Origin: Hippasteria phrygiana
Lineage: Eukaryota; Echinodermata; Asteroidea; Valvatida; Goniasteridae
Direction of reading: 5' to 3'
DNA length: 64,000 nt
NCBI GenBank assembly: GCA_037893225.1
Contig: JAZGUH010000723.1
Coordinates: forward strand, 434,001-498,000
Within the stretch, counting starts at the first letter, position 1; every line of letters starts with the position of its first letter. A model generated the notes under the pieces. It searched no databases. It worked only from the letters and a program-made list of their open reading frames with translations, and was not told the origin of the DNA. A program made the position numbers and the translations under genes. Of this stretch, positions 47,876-60,947 are shown in pieces.

Positions 47876-47945
47876 ATGTGCGGTATATGTTAAACAGGTA
47901 TGGTTTCCGGAGGTCGCAGGTTCGAATCCCACTCCTGCCAGTTTT
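47876..47945 (+). mobile_element. tRNA-like SINE fragment
   Basis: GGTTCGAATCCC (47919-47930) is a perfect B-box in a tRNA T-arm setting (GGTCGCAGG..CCTGCC). The 5' half is too degraded to fold as a tRNA. Confidence 0.55.
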
Positions 47946-48990
47946 CTTTGTTCCCTTCGAAAATTTATTCAAGTTAAAGACTGTTAATTTAGAAATGTTA
48001 TTAGCGTGCACATTGAGTCATTTTGAAGACACTTGTCCCAGACTAGTTGAAGATGAAAGGTGAATCGCAGTAGAAGTGTCCCAGCCATCCAGATCAAAAG
48101 TTTGTCAAAAATAGTCGGACATAACCTTGCCTAGCATTTATTTTGTGTGTGAAAGATAACAGACACCAGACTTTTATTGTACTCGGCGGGATGCCTGTCT
48201 AACACCAGGTACCAGACCACATGTTGATTGCGGATTGACATGAACAGTGAGAAACAGTAATGTGTGCCGTCTAATATTTTGAATGGACATGGGCAAAGAA
48301 TATTCTCTGGATTGAAGTTTAAGGGTATTTAAAGGGTGTACAGTTCTTATTTTTGTGGTTTTAATTTGTGGAGTTGTGACTGCATTGCAAACTGGTGACA
48401 TCCACGGTAAAGTCAGTACTGAAAGAACGAATGAAAATGAATTTATACCATTCCCCCTGAAAATTCCTAGTTATCACCCTTGAAACGATGTGAAAAAAAA
48501 TTGCTGCAAAATCCAACCCAAAAACCTGTTTTATTGCACAGTGAATCGATTTGCGACTTCATCAGGTAGGTCAACATTTTAGTTGGGCACCTGTGTGCAG
48601 GAAATACAACATGCAAAGCGCAGCAAAGGTGCTGACTAGTCTGGTATCTTTTCACACAAAACTAATGCCAAGATGTAGTGGAATCTAACTATTTTAGACA
48701 AATGGTAGACATCGTCTGCTCTTTGTCTTGCGAATATCTGAATCTTTGATTTTTGTTGTTGCTAAAATGGCTAAAATTCAGGTTGGTAACATACATTTTT
48801 GAACTTAACACCCTCAACTTAGGTAAGAGGGCTATGTTATCAACTTCTCCCCAGAAATGCCTCTTCATGTCACTTTTTTAAAAATATCACCTGGGCTATA
48901 AGTAAAGTCTGTCTCAAGCCAATTTCGCTTGTTGGGCAAGGTTTATATCCGGTTTCTTTGACATCAAATGACTGAGAATATTCCTATTCC

Positions 48991-49203
48991 CACCTGGACA
49001 GGATGCCAGTCCATCGCAGGTTGCTTTCCAACTCTCCCTGGTACCCATTCCTACTCTTGGGCAGAGAAGCAATTATGATAAAGTGTCTTGCTGAAGGACA
49101 CAAGTACCATGATCAGCCAGGCCAGGATTCGAACCCACGTTCTGGTGACTCGGCCACCAGAATTTCGGTCTGGTATCCTAAACTGCTTGACCACGACACC
49201 CCA
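48991..49203 (-). mobile_element. Deu-domain SINE
   Basis: On the - strand the head is tRNA-like: GTGTCGTGGTCAAGCAG near 49200, a long anticodon arm, and the B-box GTGGGTTCGAATCC at 49124-49138. The body, read on the + strand, has GGATGCCAGTCCATCGCAGG, CCTGGTACCCATTCCTACTC, GGCAGAGAAGCAATTATG and AAGTGTCTTGCTGAAGGACA. That series closely resembles the Deu core shared by LF-SINE, AmnSINE1 and related SINEs, as I remember it. It is the best single pointer to a deuterostome host. Confidence 0.8.
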
Positions 49204-52200
49204 CAAGCAGTTCATAGTAATCTATTTCATTAAAACATTTTTTTATGTGAATTAACGTAAGCGTTTCCCTGTCTGGCAGTGTAAGAATGCAGTATTATGG
49301 CTACATGTAGCATTTGAGGGTTTCCAAACAAGTACCAACCCCAACTTCTAACATTACTAACATTGTTAAAAAGCAAGCGAAATCAGACATAAGTCGGACA
49401 TTTTGAAAATTGAGATTTCCATTTCATAATAAAATTATGTATTGGTGAAAAAAATTACTGTTATACGATATTTTGGTTTTCGATTAGAACCGTAAATTCA
49501 GCATCAAGAATGGAAAATAATACGTAGTGTACACGGATTTTTTTTTTTTCGGAAGTACGCCAGACTAAAATGTTAAATTGTACACATTTAATGGTCTTGA
49601 CACAAAAGCAAACCAGGTATTTTGAATTAAATATGCTTTAAACTGCAGTATTTTGACAAAAACGGGAATCGTGATTTTTTTTTGACAGTTTAATGTAAAT
49701 TGCAATTACTTTCCCGGTGGACAGAAATCCATACGTTATGAGTGTATTTAGCCACTGTGAATTGCATGTGTAGAAAAATATATAGCTATTTCATATATAA
49801 ACAGGTTAAGTTTTCTGTAAAGTTTGTAATATGCATGAGCCATGAATAAAGATAGAAATGTACAATTTTGATAAAAAAACAAGGCGTATAAGAAAACTGC
49901 AAGTGGATTTGAGTAAAAAGCTTATATGATTACAGCTATGTGTCGATATTAGACTTTTGTAACAAGGTTTTTCTTGCTTGTTTTGTTAGCATCTTTCAGT
50001 TCAGAGTTTGGATTATCAGAGATGAAAAAGGTGGTACATCTCTACTTGCTTAAAGTTGATAAGTTTGTACAGCAAACCCTGTCACAGTATTAAGTAAACA
50101 TAATTTGTGTATTTATTTTTGGGGGGCGGGCAGTATTAATACAAAAAAATAACAATTTCATTCCATGTCATTTGGCAAAATCCACGCATTAGATTTAGCC
50201 ATACTTTATTGATGTACGAGTTCTGAAATTCATGGTAAGAGCCCTTGAACTTACAAACCAAGACATTCCTAGGCTTATCTCAAAGAGCTTAATAATGATG
50301 TGAGAAAATCAGAAACCTTTAACAAGCCTTTAATTTGCTGCCATCCGCACATTTATTGGCAAAGTATTTTCTGTTTGGTCAACCAAGTTCACTGTTAGAA
50401 CAAAACACATTCTCTAATAGCATTCAAAGTGCTATGTTTCAGTGTGAAGAAAAGCAGAATATCTTCAACAATAAGACGAGTTTCTTTGTTTCCTTTTTGC
50501 GAACATGCAGTTATAACCAGATAGTGTCAAGGAGCTCTTCCAAATTTCAAGCTCTACTTATAAAATTTCAGTTTTATTTAGACTATAACTTCAATGGATT
50601 CAAAAGATTTCACTAATAATTTTGTGGTATAGTAAATCAGAATTTTTGACAGAATTATCTTAATAGTTTATCCATTCCAAATTAAGTCTGGAATTTAGCA
50701 GTCTCAGTTTTCTTAAAAATTTGATTTAAATTTTTTTTTTTTTTTTAGGTTAGTGACTTAGTTGCGATTTTATAAGGATGACACTATGAAGTGCCTGCTA
50801 ATCATAAAATGACAGAAAAATTTAAAACAGTTCGCCATTGACGAAACCTCAGTAGACTGAAACTGTTAGATCTGGTAACATTTTTGTTGCTATTGTTTGC
50901 ATGTTCGTTTTCAATCATTTTGTGCCCGGCTTTTAGAAACAAGTACATTGGATGTTGGTGTACCAACTAATTGCTGTATGATGAGCTCTGTGTGATGTGA
51001 TTTTGTGCAATAGATGATTGGGCAAAAATAAAGATCAAAATACAAAAATTATTGTCTTCTTATAGCCCGGTTTGTACGTACTGAATTTTGTTGGATTTGT
51101 TTGTCTTTTGAAGTTACTTCAGATCGAATTATATCACAGGATGATACTGTAACGATCAGTCAATGGATATTATAAAGTTGTTTCACATTTAATTAATAGC
51201 CTGTGGGTGGATCAGGGGTGGGGGTCTTCAAGTTAAACAAAAGAAAAGAAAACTGGTGACCTTGATCGTGCCTTAATGATGTTCTCCCTTTTGCAAATCA
51301 TTAAGGCTACAAATCATAAAATTAGTATGCAAGTGTTAGACCAAAAACTACTTTTGAATGTTAATTTATCTTCATGTAAATTAAATTTATGGTTAAGACC
51401 GCTGGGAAATGTTTGCCCGCCCCGCCCCGCCCCCCCCCCCCCCCCCGTGTTTTGGTCGACCGAACAACAAACAGCGCCACCTATCGACTACATTGAGAAA
51501 ATCGCTTGGTTCAAAATGTGCCTGTTATCGTAATTGTTCTTCCTCCCCTTGGAAAGAGACCCGCTTGCCCTTCGAAAGAAAACGATTCGGGCTTCTCTTC
51601 CTCAGAAAAATACATTTGAACCTATATTAAAACAAGAAATTGAATTAAATGACCAGAAATTTCATTTGAATCAGAAAATCTGTGCATACGTTTATATTTG
51701 AGGTGTACAAATGACTCCTTTTTTGGGTGGGAGCGGCTTACTTAGTGGGGAGAAGGAACGCTTTTGAGACTGACTGTCTGCATGCGCTTCCAGACTGGCG
51801 CTTATTATAGCCCAACTCAGCTACTAACGCTCCCATTTTTTCTTGAATTGCGTTCACTACTTCGTCTGAGGGCGCTCATTTGGGCTTGTTTAGGCGCACG
51901 TAGCTGGTTTTGCATTGCTGCTGGTTTTACGCCGACGACCAACACACGGAACGCAGCAAAGCTGTGATTTTTAATTGCTTTTTCTGTGAGGATTTCTAAC
52001 GCAAAAGTGGATATATTACATTTTGCGGTGAGTTGATGACATAGTGAATTACTGGTAAATATTTCATTGCTTGAAAAAAATCCTGGAGTATTTTTTTCCA
52101 GATGCAATTGTGTACTCTGTACGTAGACAGATGTGCAGACGTAACAGTAACACTACGTGCCGTTTGGTTTCGAATTTTCAATCCAGCGCCTTTTCATCCG

Positions 52201-52486
52201 ATTCACGACTCGAGTGTTTTGGATGACACACGGGCGAGACAAATTTCCCAGTCTGTCGTTGTCGAATATATCCAGGATCACATTTTCTTGGGACTTGGTG
52301 TGAAGTCGTTCTCTCATGCGTTTCATTTGTGAAACTGAACAACAGTGAAAGGTTTGTGAACATGTAAACCCAAGACATGTTGCTTGACACAGACAGCAAC
52401 ATGCTGAAAAATAGGTCTGTGGCTGTGCAGATGCGGCTCGGCATGGAAACATTGAAATTAAATTGTGTGTAGAAATGGTTAACCAT
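49204..52486. other. Non-coding; simple-sequence tracts and possible polyA signals
   Basis: AATAAA at 49845-49850 and 51027-51032, the latter followed by a TTATTGTCTTCTTATAG stretch. An almost pure C run lies at 51430-51446. No coding exon was recognised. If RhoBTB has a long 3'-UTR, it could end here, but nothing shows it. Confidence 0.45.
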
Positions 52487-52652
52487 AGACCATATCGCAA
52501 ATACCGCCTGGTTGAGACGTCACAATGGTAACAAGGGATTGTGGGAAAGAAATTTGAGCCATTTTTGTGCGCGTTTTCCTTCCACAATCCCTTGTAACCA
52601 TTGTGACGTCCAAACCAGGTGGTAGGCCCTATTTAGTATTTGCGATAAGGTC
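52487..52652. mobile_element. Palindromic MITE (GACCTTATCGCAAATACC family) copy 1
   Basis: GACCATATCGCAAATACCGC and the inverted TATTTGCGATAAGGTC are the ends, with TA on both sides. The inner arms ACGTCACAATGG...CAAGGGATTGTGG and CCACAATCCCTTG...CCATTGTGACGT are mirrored. The whole element folds on itself. Confidence 0.82.
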
Positions 52653-53267
52653 TATTGTTAGAAATGTTTGCAATAGTAAAAAAGTATTGACAGTAATGTA
52701 GTAAGTAGGGCCTAGTACTTGTAGTAGTTTAGGACACCTCTAAATCACATATTTTAACATCGAGCAATCTTTCTTGAATCCTTTAAACTCTAATTTAAGC
52801 TTTCTTCATTTTCAATAATATTTTGCAGAAAAACTGGAACTTTGTTAGCTGCTTTTGCAGTTGAATTTGAAAAAAATTGCTGTTTCGTAAAGTCCATATT
52901 TTGGCTATTCTGTTTCTTTACTGAGTAACTTCCCATGCTACTCGAGAGATCTCGACCAATCAGCATAAGCCCAATGTTCCAAAATACACCCTGATTTTAG
53001 TTTGAACACCCTAGGGCCTAGGCCTTTAGTACATGTATCTTTTTTTTATGTGCAAAAAGTTTACAAACTAACAGCTGTTTTGGATATGAGTCTGATTATG
53101 AAAGTGGATTTTCGTTTTTGATAGGAAAAGGTACTAAACTACACTGTCAATGAAATATAGAGGAACAATCTAATTAAATCTAGATAATCCTAACTTTCAT
53201 ACGTTAGTATGATACATGTACATGTAGGACACAGAATGCATGAAAAAACGGAATATCTTGTTCCACA

Positions 53268-53410
53268 GACCTTATCGCAAATACCGCCTGGTTGAGATGT
53301 CACAATGGTTACAAGGGATTGTGGGAGGAAAACGCGCACAAAAATGGCTCCCATTTCCTTCCCACAATTTGACTATTGTGACGTTTTGACCAGGCGGTAT
53401 TTGCGTTTCC
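53268..53410. mobile_element. Palindromic MITE, copy 2
   Basis: GACCTTATCGCAAATACCGC and CAGGCGGTATTTGCG with mirrored GTCACAATGGTTACAAGGG and ATTGTGACG. The right terminus is lost beyond TTTGCG. Same family as 52487-52652, 600 bp apart and in the same orientation. Confidence 0.78.
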
Positions 53411-53937
53411 ATAGGAAAACGTGTAGTTTGGCTGGGACTGCACATAGAAGCAAATCAACTCCATTCACACATTTTTAAAGCTTTTTTACACAAAATTTGA
53501 CTTGTTTGTCAGCGCCAAATTAAAGGGTTTTAGAATTTTTTGTTTAAGATTTTTGGGGTTTCTTTGTTTTGTTTTTGTTTGTTGTTGCTTTCGTTAATTT
53601 TTTTAAACATTTGCAGCGATTGATCATAAGCACTTGACCACTTGAACGTTGGGAAAAAAAGTGGTGGTGTATTACCCAGGCATTTTCTGGTACACTTACC
53701 AAGCAAACATTACAGATCACAAACCTTAGCAAAAAAAAAGAAGAAATTTCACCAGTTAAATGGTAGTCAGGCTGTACTTAATGTACCTGTACCCAATATG
53801 GAACCAATGGCTGAATGAATTGAAATCAAACTGCATATAAGGTGCCTCTGTAAAAACGAGGGTTTCTGGTTATCTCAGCGTACATTTCACACATCTGGTA
53901 AATATTTGGATGCCTGTTCTTGATATTGGGCTTTTAA
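53411..53937. other. Non-coding; no feature recognised
   Basis: AT-rich sequence with (TTTTG)n at 53570-53582. Confidence 0.5.
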
Positions 53938-54152
53938 CCCCTTGAGTACGGTATTTTACGGGAGACGTCGGGGTGCCGCGGCGGCTCTGGCAGCCAAACG
54001 AACCGCTACAATGTGTTTATGCAGTCAAGCGTAACCTATGAACAATAATCCAACAATGGATTGAAACTGCACAAACAGCGGCCAATGGCGTCATCCGGCC
54101 TGGTGGCACTGGTTTTTTTGTTGGCATATTTGCGTCATCCGTACGCAAGGGG
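53938..54152. mobile_element. piggyBac-type MITE (CCCCTTGAGTACGG family), complete
   Basis: TTAA at 53934-53937 and 54153-54156. CCCCTTGAGTACGG and CCGTACGCAAGGGG are perfect or near-perfect inverted ends. The second copy at 20136-20310 has lost one site. Confidence 0.87.
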
Positions 54153-54156
54153 TTAA

Positions 54157-55059
54157 CACGGGTCCTTGGTTTCATAATTTTAAACATACTACTCGGATAC
54201 AAATATCGGTATCCGTATTATTTCAGTGCAGTATGCGCAGGACCTTGTTTTTTTTTGCTTGTTGTGAAATAGGCTACACTGTATGCATTTTGCACCTTTG
54301 TGGGCTGTGGTTTGTCTGTGCAGACAGTCTGGCACAATAGCTTTTGTGTGGACAGCAACAGATTAGCCTGCTTTCCCTGTCTGTGGTGGCCCAGTGTATT
54401 GTGTGGGCCTGGTTAAAACCCTGTATGGTGAGTCAGTGAAGCGATTCCAATTCGCCTCCAACAAGCACTGAGAATGCTTCATCTTCATTGTACCTCCTCC
54501 ATGATTGTACCAGTATGCACTATTTAGACTAAAAAAGATTACAATACATGTACACATTATGTAACAGGATCAGTGGAAAAGCCATTTGAAGCTTCCAATT
54601 TTATTATTACACCTGCCACTGGTTTTATAACTAATTGCTTGGTTGTTATAAAGATTTGGCTGGAAGTTTTTGTCTATCTTCAAACAAGAGTTAAATGATG
54701 CATGCATGCATGTTGTATGCTTTCCTAAACCAAGAAAATTTTCATCATTGTTGCAGTATTGAAGCACTACCATGACTCAAATCCATTTACTCAGCATGAT
54801 TCTCAATTTGAGATTTTTGTTTGAGCAAATACATGTGTAGATTACTGCAGAGACATTCATGATGAATGTAGAACGTACATGTGTGCAATTTTTGTACGCC
54901 ATTTAGAACGACCAGCACATGTGTATGTAGTGTGACACGCGTCAAATTTAAACTTTTTTCAGACAGTAGTTTGCAAGTTAATCTCAAAATCCAGAGATAT
55001 TTGGTGAGATTACATAATTCCAGGCACACATACATGTATCCTGTCCCGAGAGATGAGCT
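54157..55059. other. Non-coding; no feature recognised
   Basis: Only GCATGCATGCATG at 54699-54711 and several ACATGTG palindromes stand out. Confidence 0.5.
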
Positions 55060-55216
55060 GGAAAACTACAATAATCCTCCATCTCAGTGCCAAAATGGAG
55101 CCAATTACCCTATCTATCAAAACCTATAGATCAAGTGATAGGTTGTAACACACAAGCTATGAGAGAGGAAGGGGATTTTTATTGATAGGTTGTGATAGTT
55201 ATAACAGTAGGAGGGA
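55060..55216. mobile_element. TTAA-type MITE relic, CCCTCC family
   Basis: GGAGCCAATTACCCTATCTATC, CAAAACCTATAGATCAAGTGATAGG and TTATAACAGTAGGAGGG follow the order of 57319-57458. Both target sites are mutated (GGATAATG at the right). Confidence 0.7.
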
Positions 55217-56657
55217 TAATGTTATGAAGGACAGAGGCAATTTCCATTTACAACATTTTAAAAATATTTTCAAATTGATAGCCAAAATGATGAACAAATT
55301 TAACTGAACTGCCAATCAATCTATCATACAAATGCTGTTGGTTAAAGACGGACGAAACAGTCTGTTGCTAGACTAGTCTGGGTTTGGTACCAAGACATTC
55401 GCATAAAAAGTAATTGTGAAGTCGCGAGACTACATTGTAGCAAGTACATTCCACTGTAGTGCCTGACGTAATTAGGCAACATTTATGTATGCAGTCACTT
55501 CATACATGTAGGTGGTTGGTGCTCCTGTTCTCCTGCTTGCTCATCGCATGATGCAGAGTTAGGAGACTGTCTAATGACTCATTGTGTGATTCATGTCTAA
55601 CTACCACCAGACATGACAACTGCACTTGCGCCTCTGGCTTTATTGCCTGGCTCTGGACCCTTTTGAAATTATAATTGAATCTAGACCAGGGTCATTGAAT
55701 ACAAAACAAGAGTAATATGTGGCTTTGTGTGGTGCTTGTGTTTGGAGCTCGCATGTAGATAAAATTTTATTGTTACTGAAGAATAGACTTCGTAAATTGT
55801 AATTGTAAAATGGTGTTTACATATTTGCAAAATCTGCCTCTGAAATGTGTTTAATGTCATTATACTTTAACCCTAACCATGCTAAATCCAACAATTTCAA
55901 TATGATTTTACATACTCCCTAAAGGTTTCGGTATATAAGATTATTCACAGTTCTGAGAACTATGTATACATGTACATACATGCAATTGCAGCATATGAAC
56001 ATGACTTGAGTACGGTATGTCTGTCTACATTGGGCCATGAATGATGTAGTCCAGTTTAAATATTAAATATGTAGAAACTTTGCAAACCATGAAAGTCCAG
56101 TGGCCTAACCTTGTTTTTGCAGAAATTTTGATGTAGACTATTCATCCAACAGAAGCACATTTAGGCCATTGGCGAACATGAATACACTCAGTTGTTCAGA
56201 CAGTCAAAACATGTGTGTAATATTAATTACTTGTACCTTTTAAAAAAAAACAAAAAAAAACAGTAACTTAATAAGATATTTATTTACGTTTGAGTTTAAA
56301 TAAATAATTGTCTTGTATAGCAATCGCATCCTTTCTCCAATTTACTTGGTTGTCAATCATCAATCTTCATTGTTTAAGTGTATATTTTCACTGATGACAA
56401 GAAATATGGCTCCGACTCCTGTCTAGTGACCTTTCTGGATCTTGTGTACATGTACATGTACACTATAGCTCAACATTTGCCAAGAGTTATATATTGCAAC
56501 TATGATGTCCATTACTATTTCAACAATCCTCTTCAAACAAACCTACGCTGGGCTAGAATTTCTGCAACTACGTGATGGATGGATCGGAATGCTATTGAAA
56601 TGTTTGAAGTTATTGTATCTGTGGTTGTGCAAAAAAAATAATTAAAAAAATGATTAA
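55217..56657. other. Non-coding; no feature recognised
   Basis: TACATGTA-rich sequence near 55963-55982 and 56447-56461. No splice-flanked coding segment was recognised. Confidence 0.5.
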
Positions 56658-57075
56658 AGATAATAATAATAATAGCAGGTTCTTATATAGCGCATTTCAG
56701 ATCCACTGGATCTCTCAATGCGCTTAACAGTCAAAATTAATGCAAAATAAAATAAAATGGTAAACAAAAAAACAAAAAATAGCTATGTGTCAGTTGGTTG
56801 ATAACAGTCACTGAAAAGCCAATTTAAACAAATGGGTCTTTAGATGTTTCTTGAAAAGTTGCAGTTCAGTTTCGGATCGGAGAGATTGTGGAAGAGAGTT
56901 CCAGAGCCGTGGGCCTGCAATTGAAAATGTCTTGTCTCCATAGGTTTTGGTCCTGCCTGAACCAACGGTGAGGAGCTGCTAGCTGTGTGGATGACCTGAG
57001 GGATCTTGATGGCGTGTAAGGGATAACAAGTTGGGAGATGAAGTGGTTATTATTCAAGTTTCTAATGACAGAGCC
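56658..57075 (-). mobile_element. 3' end of a CR1/L2-like LINE with reverse-transcriptase C-terminus
   Basis: On the - strand, 56951 to 56811 reads TKTYGDKTFSIAGPRLWNSL then PQSLRSETELQLFKKHLKTH and LFKLAFQ, ending in TGA at 56808-56810. This is the characteristic C-terminal tail of reverse transcriptases in CR1/L2/Jockey-type LINEs. Upstream, LRSSTQLAAPH is in another frame, so at least one frameshift has occurred. The 3'-UTR contains TGAAATGCGCTATATAAGAAC and ends in (TTA)n at about 56660-56676. It is 5'-truncated and dead. Confidence 0.85.
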
Positions 57076-57318
57076 ATTTATAAGGAAATCATTTATACAA
57101 AAATGAATGCAGTTATGATGTGAGTTAAAGCATGGAGAAAGGAACTCTTTTCCTTCCTCCTGTTACAGTAACAGTCTGTGGTTTCTTCCCACTTCATCCA
57201 TTTCCCGTTGCATTTCTTGAGTTTTTGTATTGCATGTGATGCACTTTAGTATGCACGAACATGATCACATGCATTAGCATACTTTAACACAACCACATAA
57301 AAAATAGTTCCTTATTAA

Positions 57319-57458
57319 CCCTCCCTCTCTCGTTTGCCAAAATGGAGCCAACTACCCTACCTATCAAAACCTATCAAGTTTCCGGTTGAAACACACAAGC
57401 TGTTGGAGAGGAAGGGCTTAGGTTTTTTGATAGGTTAATAGTTATAACAGTAGGAGGG
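57319..57458. mobile_element. TTAA-type MITE, CCCTCC family, complete
   Basis: TTAA at 57315-57318 and 57459-57462. CCCTCC..GGAGGG ends, with mirrored TATCAAAACCTATCAAG and TTTGATAGG. It is 140 bp. Confidence 0.82.
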
Positions 57459-57566
57459 TTAAGCCTGATGTATACGTTTTTTATGTACTGCAGAGTGCAC
57501 ATAGACATCTTATTATTTTTTACATTTTATGAATGTGCATGTGCAATATATAAAAGTAACATTTAA

Positions 57567-58049
57567 AGGTAGTGTACACGATTGGTAACTCTCCCAAATT
57601 TTTTTTACTGAATTATTACGAAATACCTTACTAGACTGTAAGTTAATAGTAGTCTCAATCATCCTGTGAAATTATGGCACCAGGTGTGCTGTCGTTGTCA
57701 AGAAAAGTGGAAATGTATATCGTCTTCCAACGATTTCCAGCTGGAAATCGTTGGAAAACTGCCCTGTAGCCTTTAGTCAAGGCGCGCGTGGCTACCCGGA
57801 CGAGTGGCGCGCTGGACATGCTGGCATTCAGGGCGCGTCACGCGTCCACAGGTAGCCACGTGCGCCTTGACTAAAGGCTATCATCCGCCCGACGGTTGAA
57901 AACGAGCGCCGTTTTTCTCTCGGTTTTTTCGCCATCCAACAACGCAAAACTTTGAACAGGTGAGTGGAACGATATTCCCTGTAACATACTAACCCACAAA
58001 TCCGCCCATTTTTGAAAATTGCAACAATGACCAATCATGTACACGGCCT
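57567..58049 (+). mobile_element. TTAA-type MITE (AGGTAGTGTACA family) with GC-rich palindrome inside
   Basis: TTAA at 57563-57566 and 58050-58053. The ends match 40494-41066. In the centre, 57767-57881 holds TAGCCTTTAGTCAAGGCGCG and its inverse, absent from the 40494 copy but present at 61822-61939. It therefore marks a subfamily or a nested insertion fixed before these copies spread. Confidence 0.85.
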
Positions 58050-60947
58050 TTAAGCCTGTACAGGTATACTGCTTATATACAGGTATGTTAGCTTACTGTT
58101 TTGCTTAAGTTGAAATCTTGTGGCAGAAGCTGACACGTTTTGCAAAATGAATGGCCAAAAACCCCCACAAAATACACATGTATGGACATCACTATTCGAA
58201 TACATGTATGTTTAGCCTCTGCCATACCATTGAAATATGAACCCTTTTTCCTGTCCTGAATTATGGGAGGTGGGTCACCTCATAAATTACTTGAAATTAT
58301 ATATTTTGGGGAAGCAGGGGATTTTTGTGTTCATCAATTTATATCTCGACAAACATGTAACATAGATACATTACCACATACTAAACTTTTGTTGACCTTT
58401 TCTTTGCAAGGCATGTTGTATCCCTATCACTTGACCAGGAAGTTGAGAACTGTTCAGGAAATTATCCTGTCCTATGAGTACAATTCAGGAAATTATTTAG
58501 TTGATCCAGGAAAACAAATAGACATGTAAATGCCGCATTTCACAAAATAAGTGCACCTGGTTGGCTGTGTAACTCTTGTCACTCACCTACACTACATGTA
58601 CATATACATCCTGTTGGTTTTTAAGTACATGTATGTAAACATCTTGCATTAATTTGTACTGCCTTTAAAAAAAAAAAAATTACGAATTAAACTTACACTT
58701 GCAGATCAAACCTACATGTACATGTGTACATGGATTCATCTTGACTTTAGTTGACTGTGTAAACATTTTTTTACTATAAAAGGGATTTTAGTATTATTGA
58801 CTGAATTGAAAAAAAATGTTAAAAATTTTATTCCCAGAAGAACAAACCTGTCTGTCTGGTGTTATGTTATGAATATCTCTGACCCCGCTCCCGGGCAACC
58901 AAGAATTTATGTTCCAAAACAAAAGCTAGGCAGACACATTTCACAGGGTTTTACAGCGATGTTTACCAACGTCTGGCGCCGCTATTGTGGAAGTATTATA
59001 CACAAAACCATTTCCATTGTAGGGAGTGTACTGAAAGACAATCGGTCCTACAGTTTGCTCGGTGGGGTTTGATTCTAGTGCTTGGAAAGATGTTGAAGTG
59101 CTACATAAATTTAGTTTTTTTTTATGATCAAGATGTTTGGAATTTTGTGTAATATTTTTAAATGTTGTTCGAATCCAATTGGCAAGAAGTTTTTTTCAAT
59201 GCTGGTTTTGTACATTTAAAAGGTGTAACTTACAGATTGGCATGTTGCTTCAACTACAAATTTACACTACTCAAAAAACTTTGTATTAACCCTAACTCCT
59301 AGGGTGCATGCAAAATCACATTAAAATTGGAAGACTTTGGGATTGTTAGTTAATGCATTTTCATCCTTCCAGTCAACAGGATTATAAAACACACGTGCCT
59401 GAACAATCTGCGCATATATGCACACAATGACATTTTATCCCGAATGACCCGTGTGACTTAACGCGCGCGTGAACACAAAAAGGTGGTCGCACAATGCGTA
59501 TGTTTGAAATTCAATCAGAATGGGCGTTCGCGTAACATGGTGTGACATTACGTCAGCAATTTTATCCCGAATAACATTTGAGATACCGAACTGGCTTATT
59601 GCATCATCTCACACTCTTTGCTGCTTAACCAAGCATGAACATGCACTGCAGTGTACAATATGTAAAATCAATGAGGTACAAAATAGGCTCCGTCAATATT
59701 ACTATTTTCAAATATCGAACATTTATCGATAAAAATAGATATGCCCATATTTTTCCGACTGTCAAATTCCGGGACTACATGAAGTGCTTGATATTACAAA
59801 AGCAATACAGGATGATAAATGCACGTTAACTTTAATTTATTGCAGCTGTGTCAACAAAATATGAAAGTTGTGTGTGCTTTATTAAAGAACATTTTACTTT
59901 ACTGAAGTCTTTAAGCCAAAACAAACATCCCTTTACATGAATTGACAAAGCCGCCTCAAAGTTTATGAATGGTTGGCACGTCACCTGGGTGTGCATATAT
60001 ACATGTACATGTACACGTGGGCGCGTTGGTGTATTCAAACCGCAGACGAAAAATGCCAGAGAACAAAAGAGAACAATATCGTCCGCGATTCCCAGCATAC
60101 GTCCGCGATTGGAAGTGTGTACAAAACCTATGGAGGCCTTCCGAAAAAGTTAGAGTATAAACAAAAGAGGAACAATGGGACGTCCGCGTTTGGAGGTCGG
60201 TACACGACTGTGTGTGCATACAAATGTATGTCATGTATGTGTACACAAATGTATGTCATGTATGTGCACAAGGGAATTAGGGAATTTTTCACACTGAGAA
60301 ATCGCTATACTTGCTGACCTTTGCTTTTTTCACATTCAGACAACATGTAGCCATGGTATGCAGTATGTCCATCCTGTTCATACATGTACATGCACAGTGC
60401 TCTACTCGTACTCCATCTAGCTAGCCACTTACATTGTGTGGTGTCTGTTTTCTGTTGTACATGTAAGCCCTTTTTTTTTTTTACAAAGTAATACCACAAA
60501 AATTGTTTTCTTTTAACAATTGCAATCCAAATGCACCGCTCGTTCCCCCCCCCCCACTTTTTCAATATTTCCGACGTTATCGGTGATATCGATATAAAGG
60601 TAAAAGTGATATATTGATATATCGACATTCAACAGAGCTTGAGTACACACCTGGCTGAAATTTCCAAAGCCAAATGTCTGATTCTTTGAGTAGTGTATAC
60701 ATGCATGTGCACCCACACTTGTATTGTACATGTAAGTTGTCGTAGTGAATGCAGGCAAGAGGATTTGCCAGGCTCAATCTTTCAAAGTGAGTGCTATGAA
60801 AACCAGTGGATTCATTCACACTATTTTGATGACATGACCCGTTTATAACAGCAGCGCATACCAGTGACACTGAGAAATGTGAGCCCTGGACTTCCACACC
60901 ACAGGGATCTCCTGTACATGGTGGAGGTTTTTGTTTTTTTTACCCAG
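58050..60947. other. Non-coding; partial MITE and small tandem repeat
   Basis: 59415-59602 is a left-truncated copy of the AAGCCAGTTCGGTAT MITE (GAGATACCGAACTGGCTTA at its right end). It has lost most of the DR1-like site (AACATTTGAG). 60218-60268 repeats AAATGTATGTCATGTATGTG about twice. 60547-60556 is a C run. No exon was recognised. Confidence 0.5.

Noticed and set aside
49118..49203. Functional tRNA gene on the - strand
   Set aside because: The head is followed by a Deu-type body and has an overlong anticodon arm, so it is a SINE.
59965..60317. Overlapping + strand frames of 62 to 114 codons
   Set aside because: All three frames are open through a stop-poor repeat of GTACATGT-type sequence. 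Simultaneous openness argues against coding.
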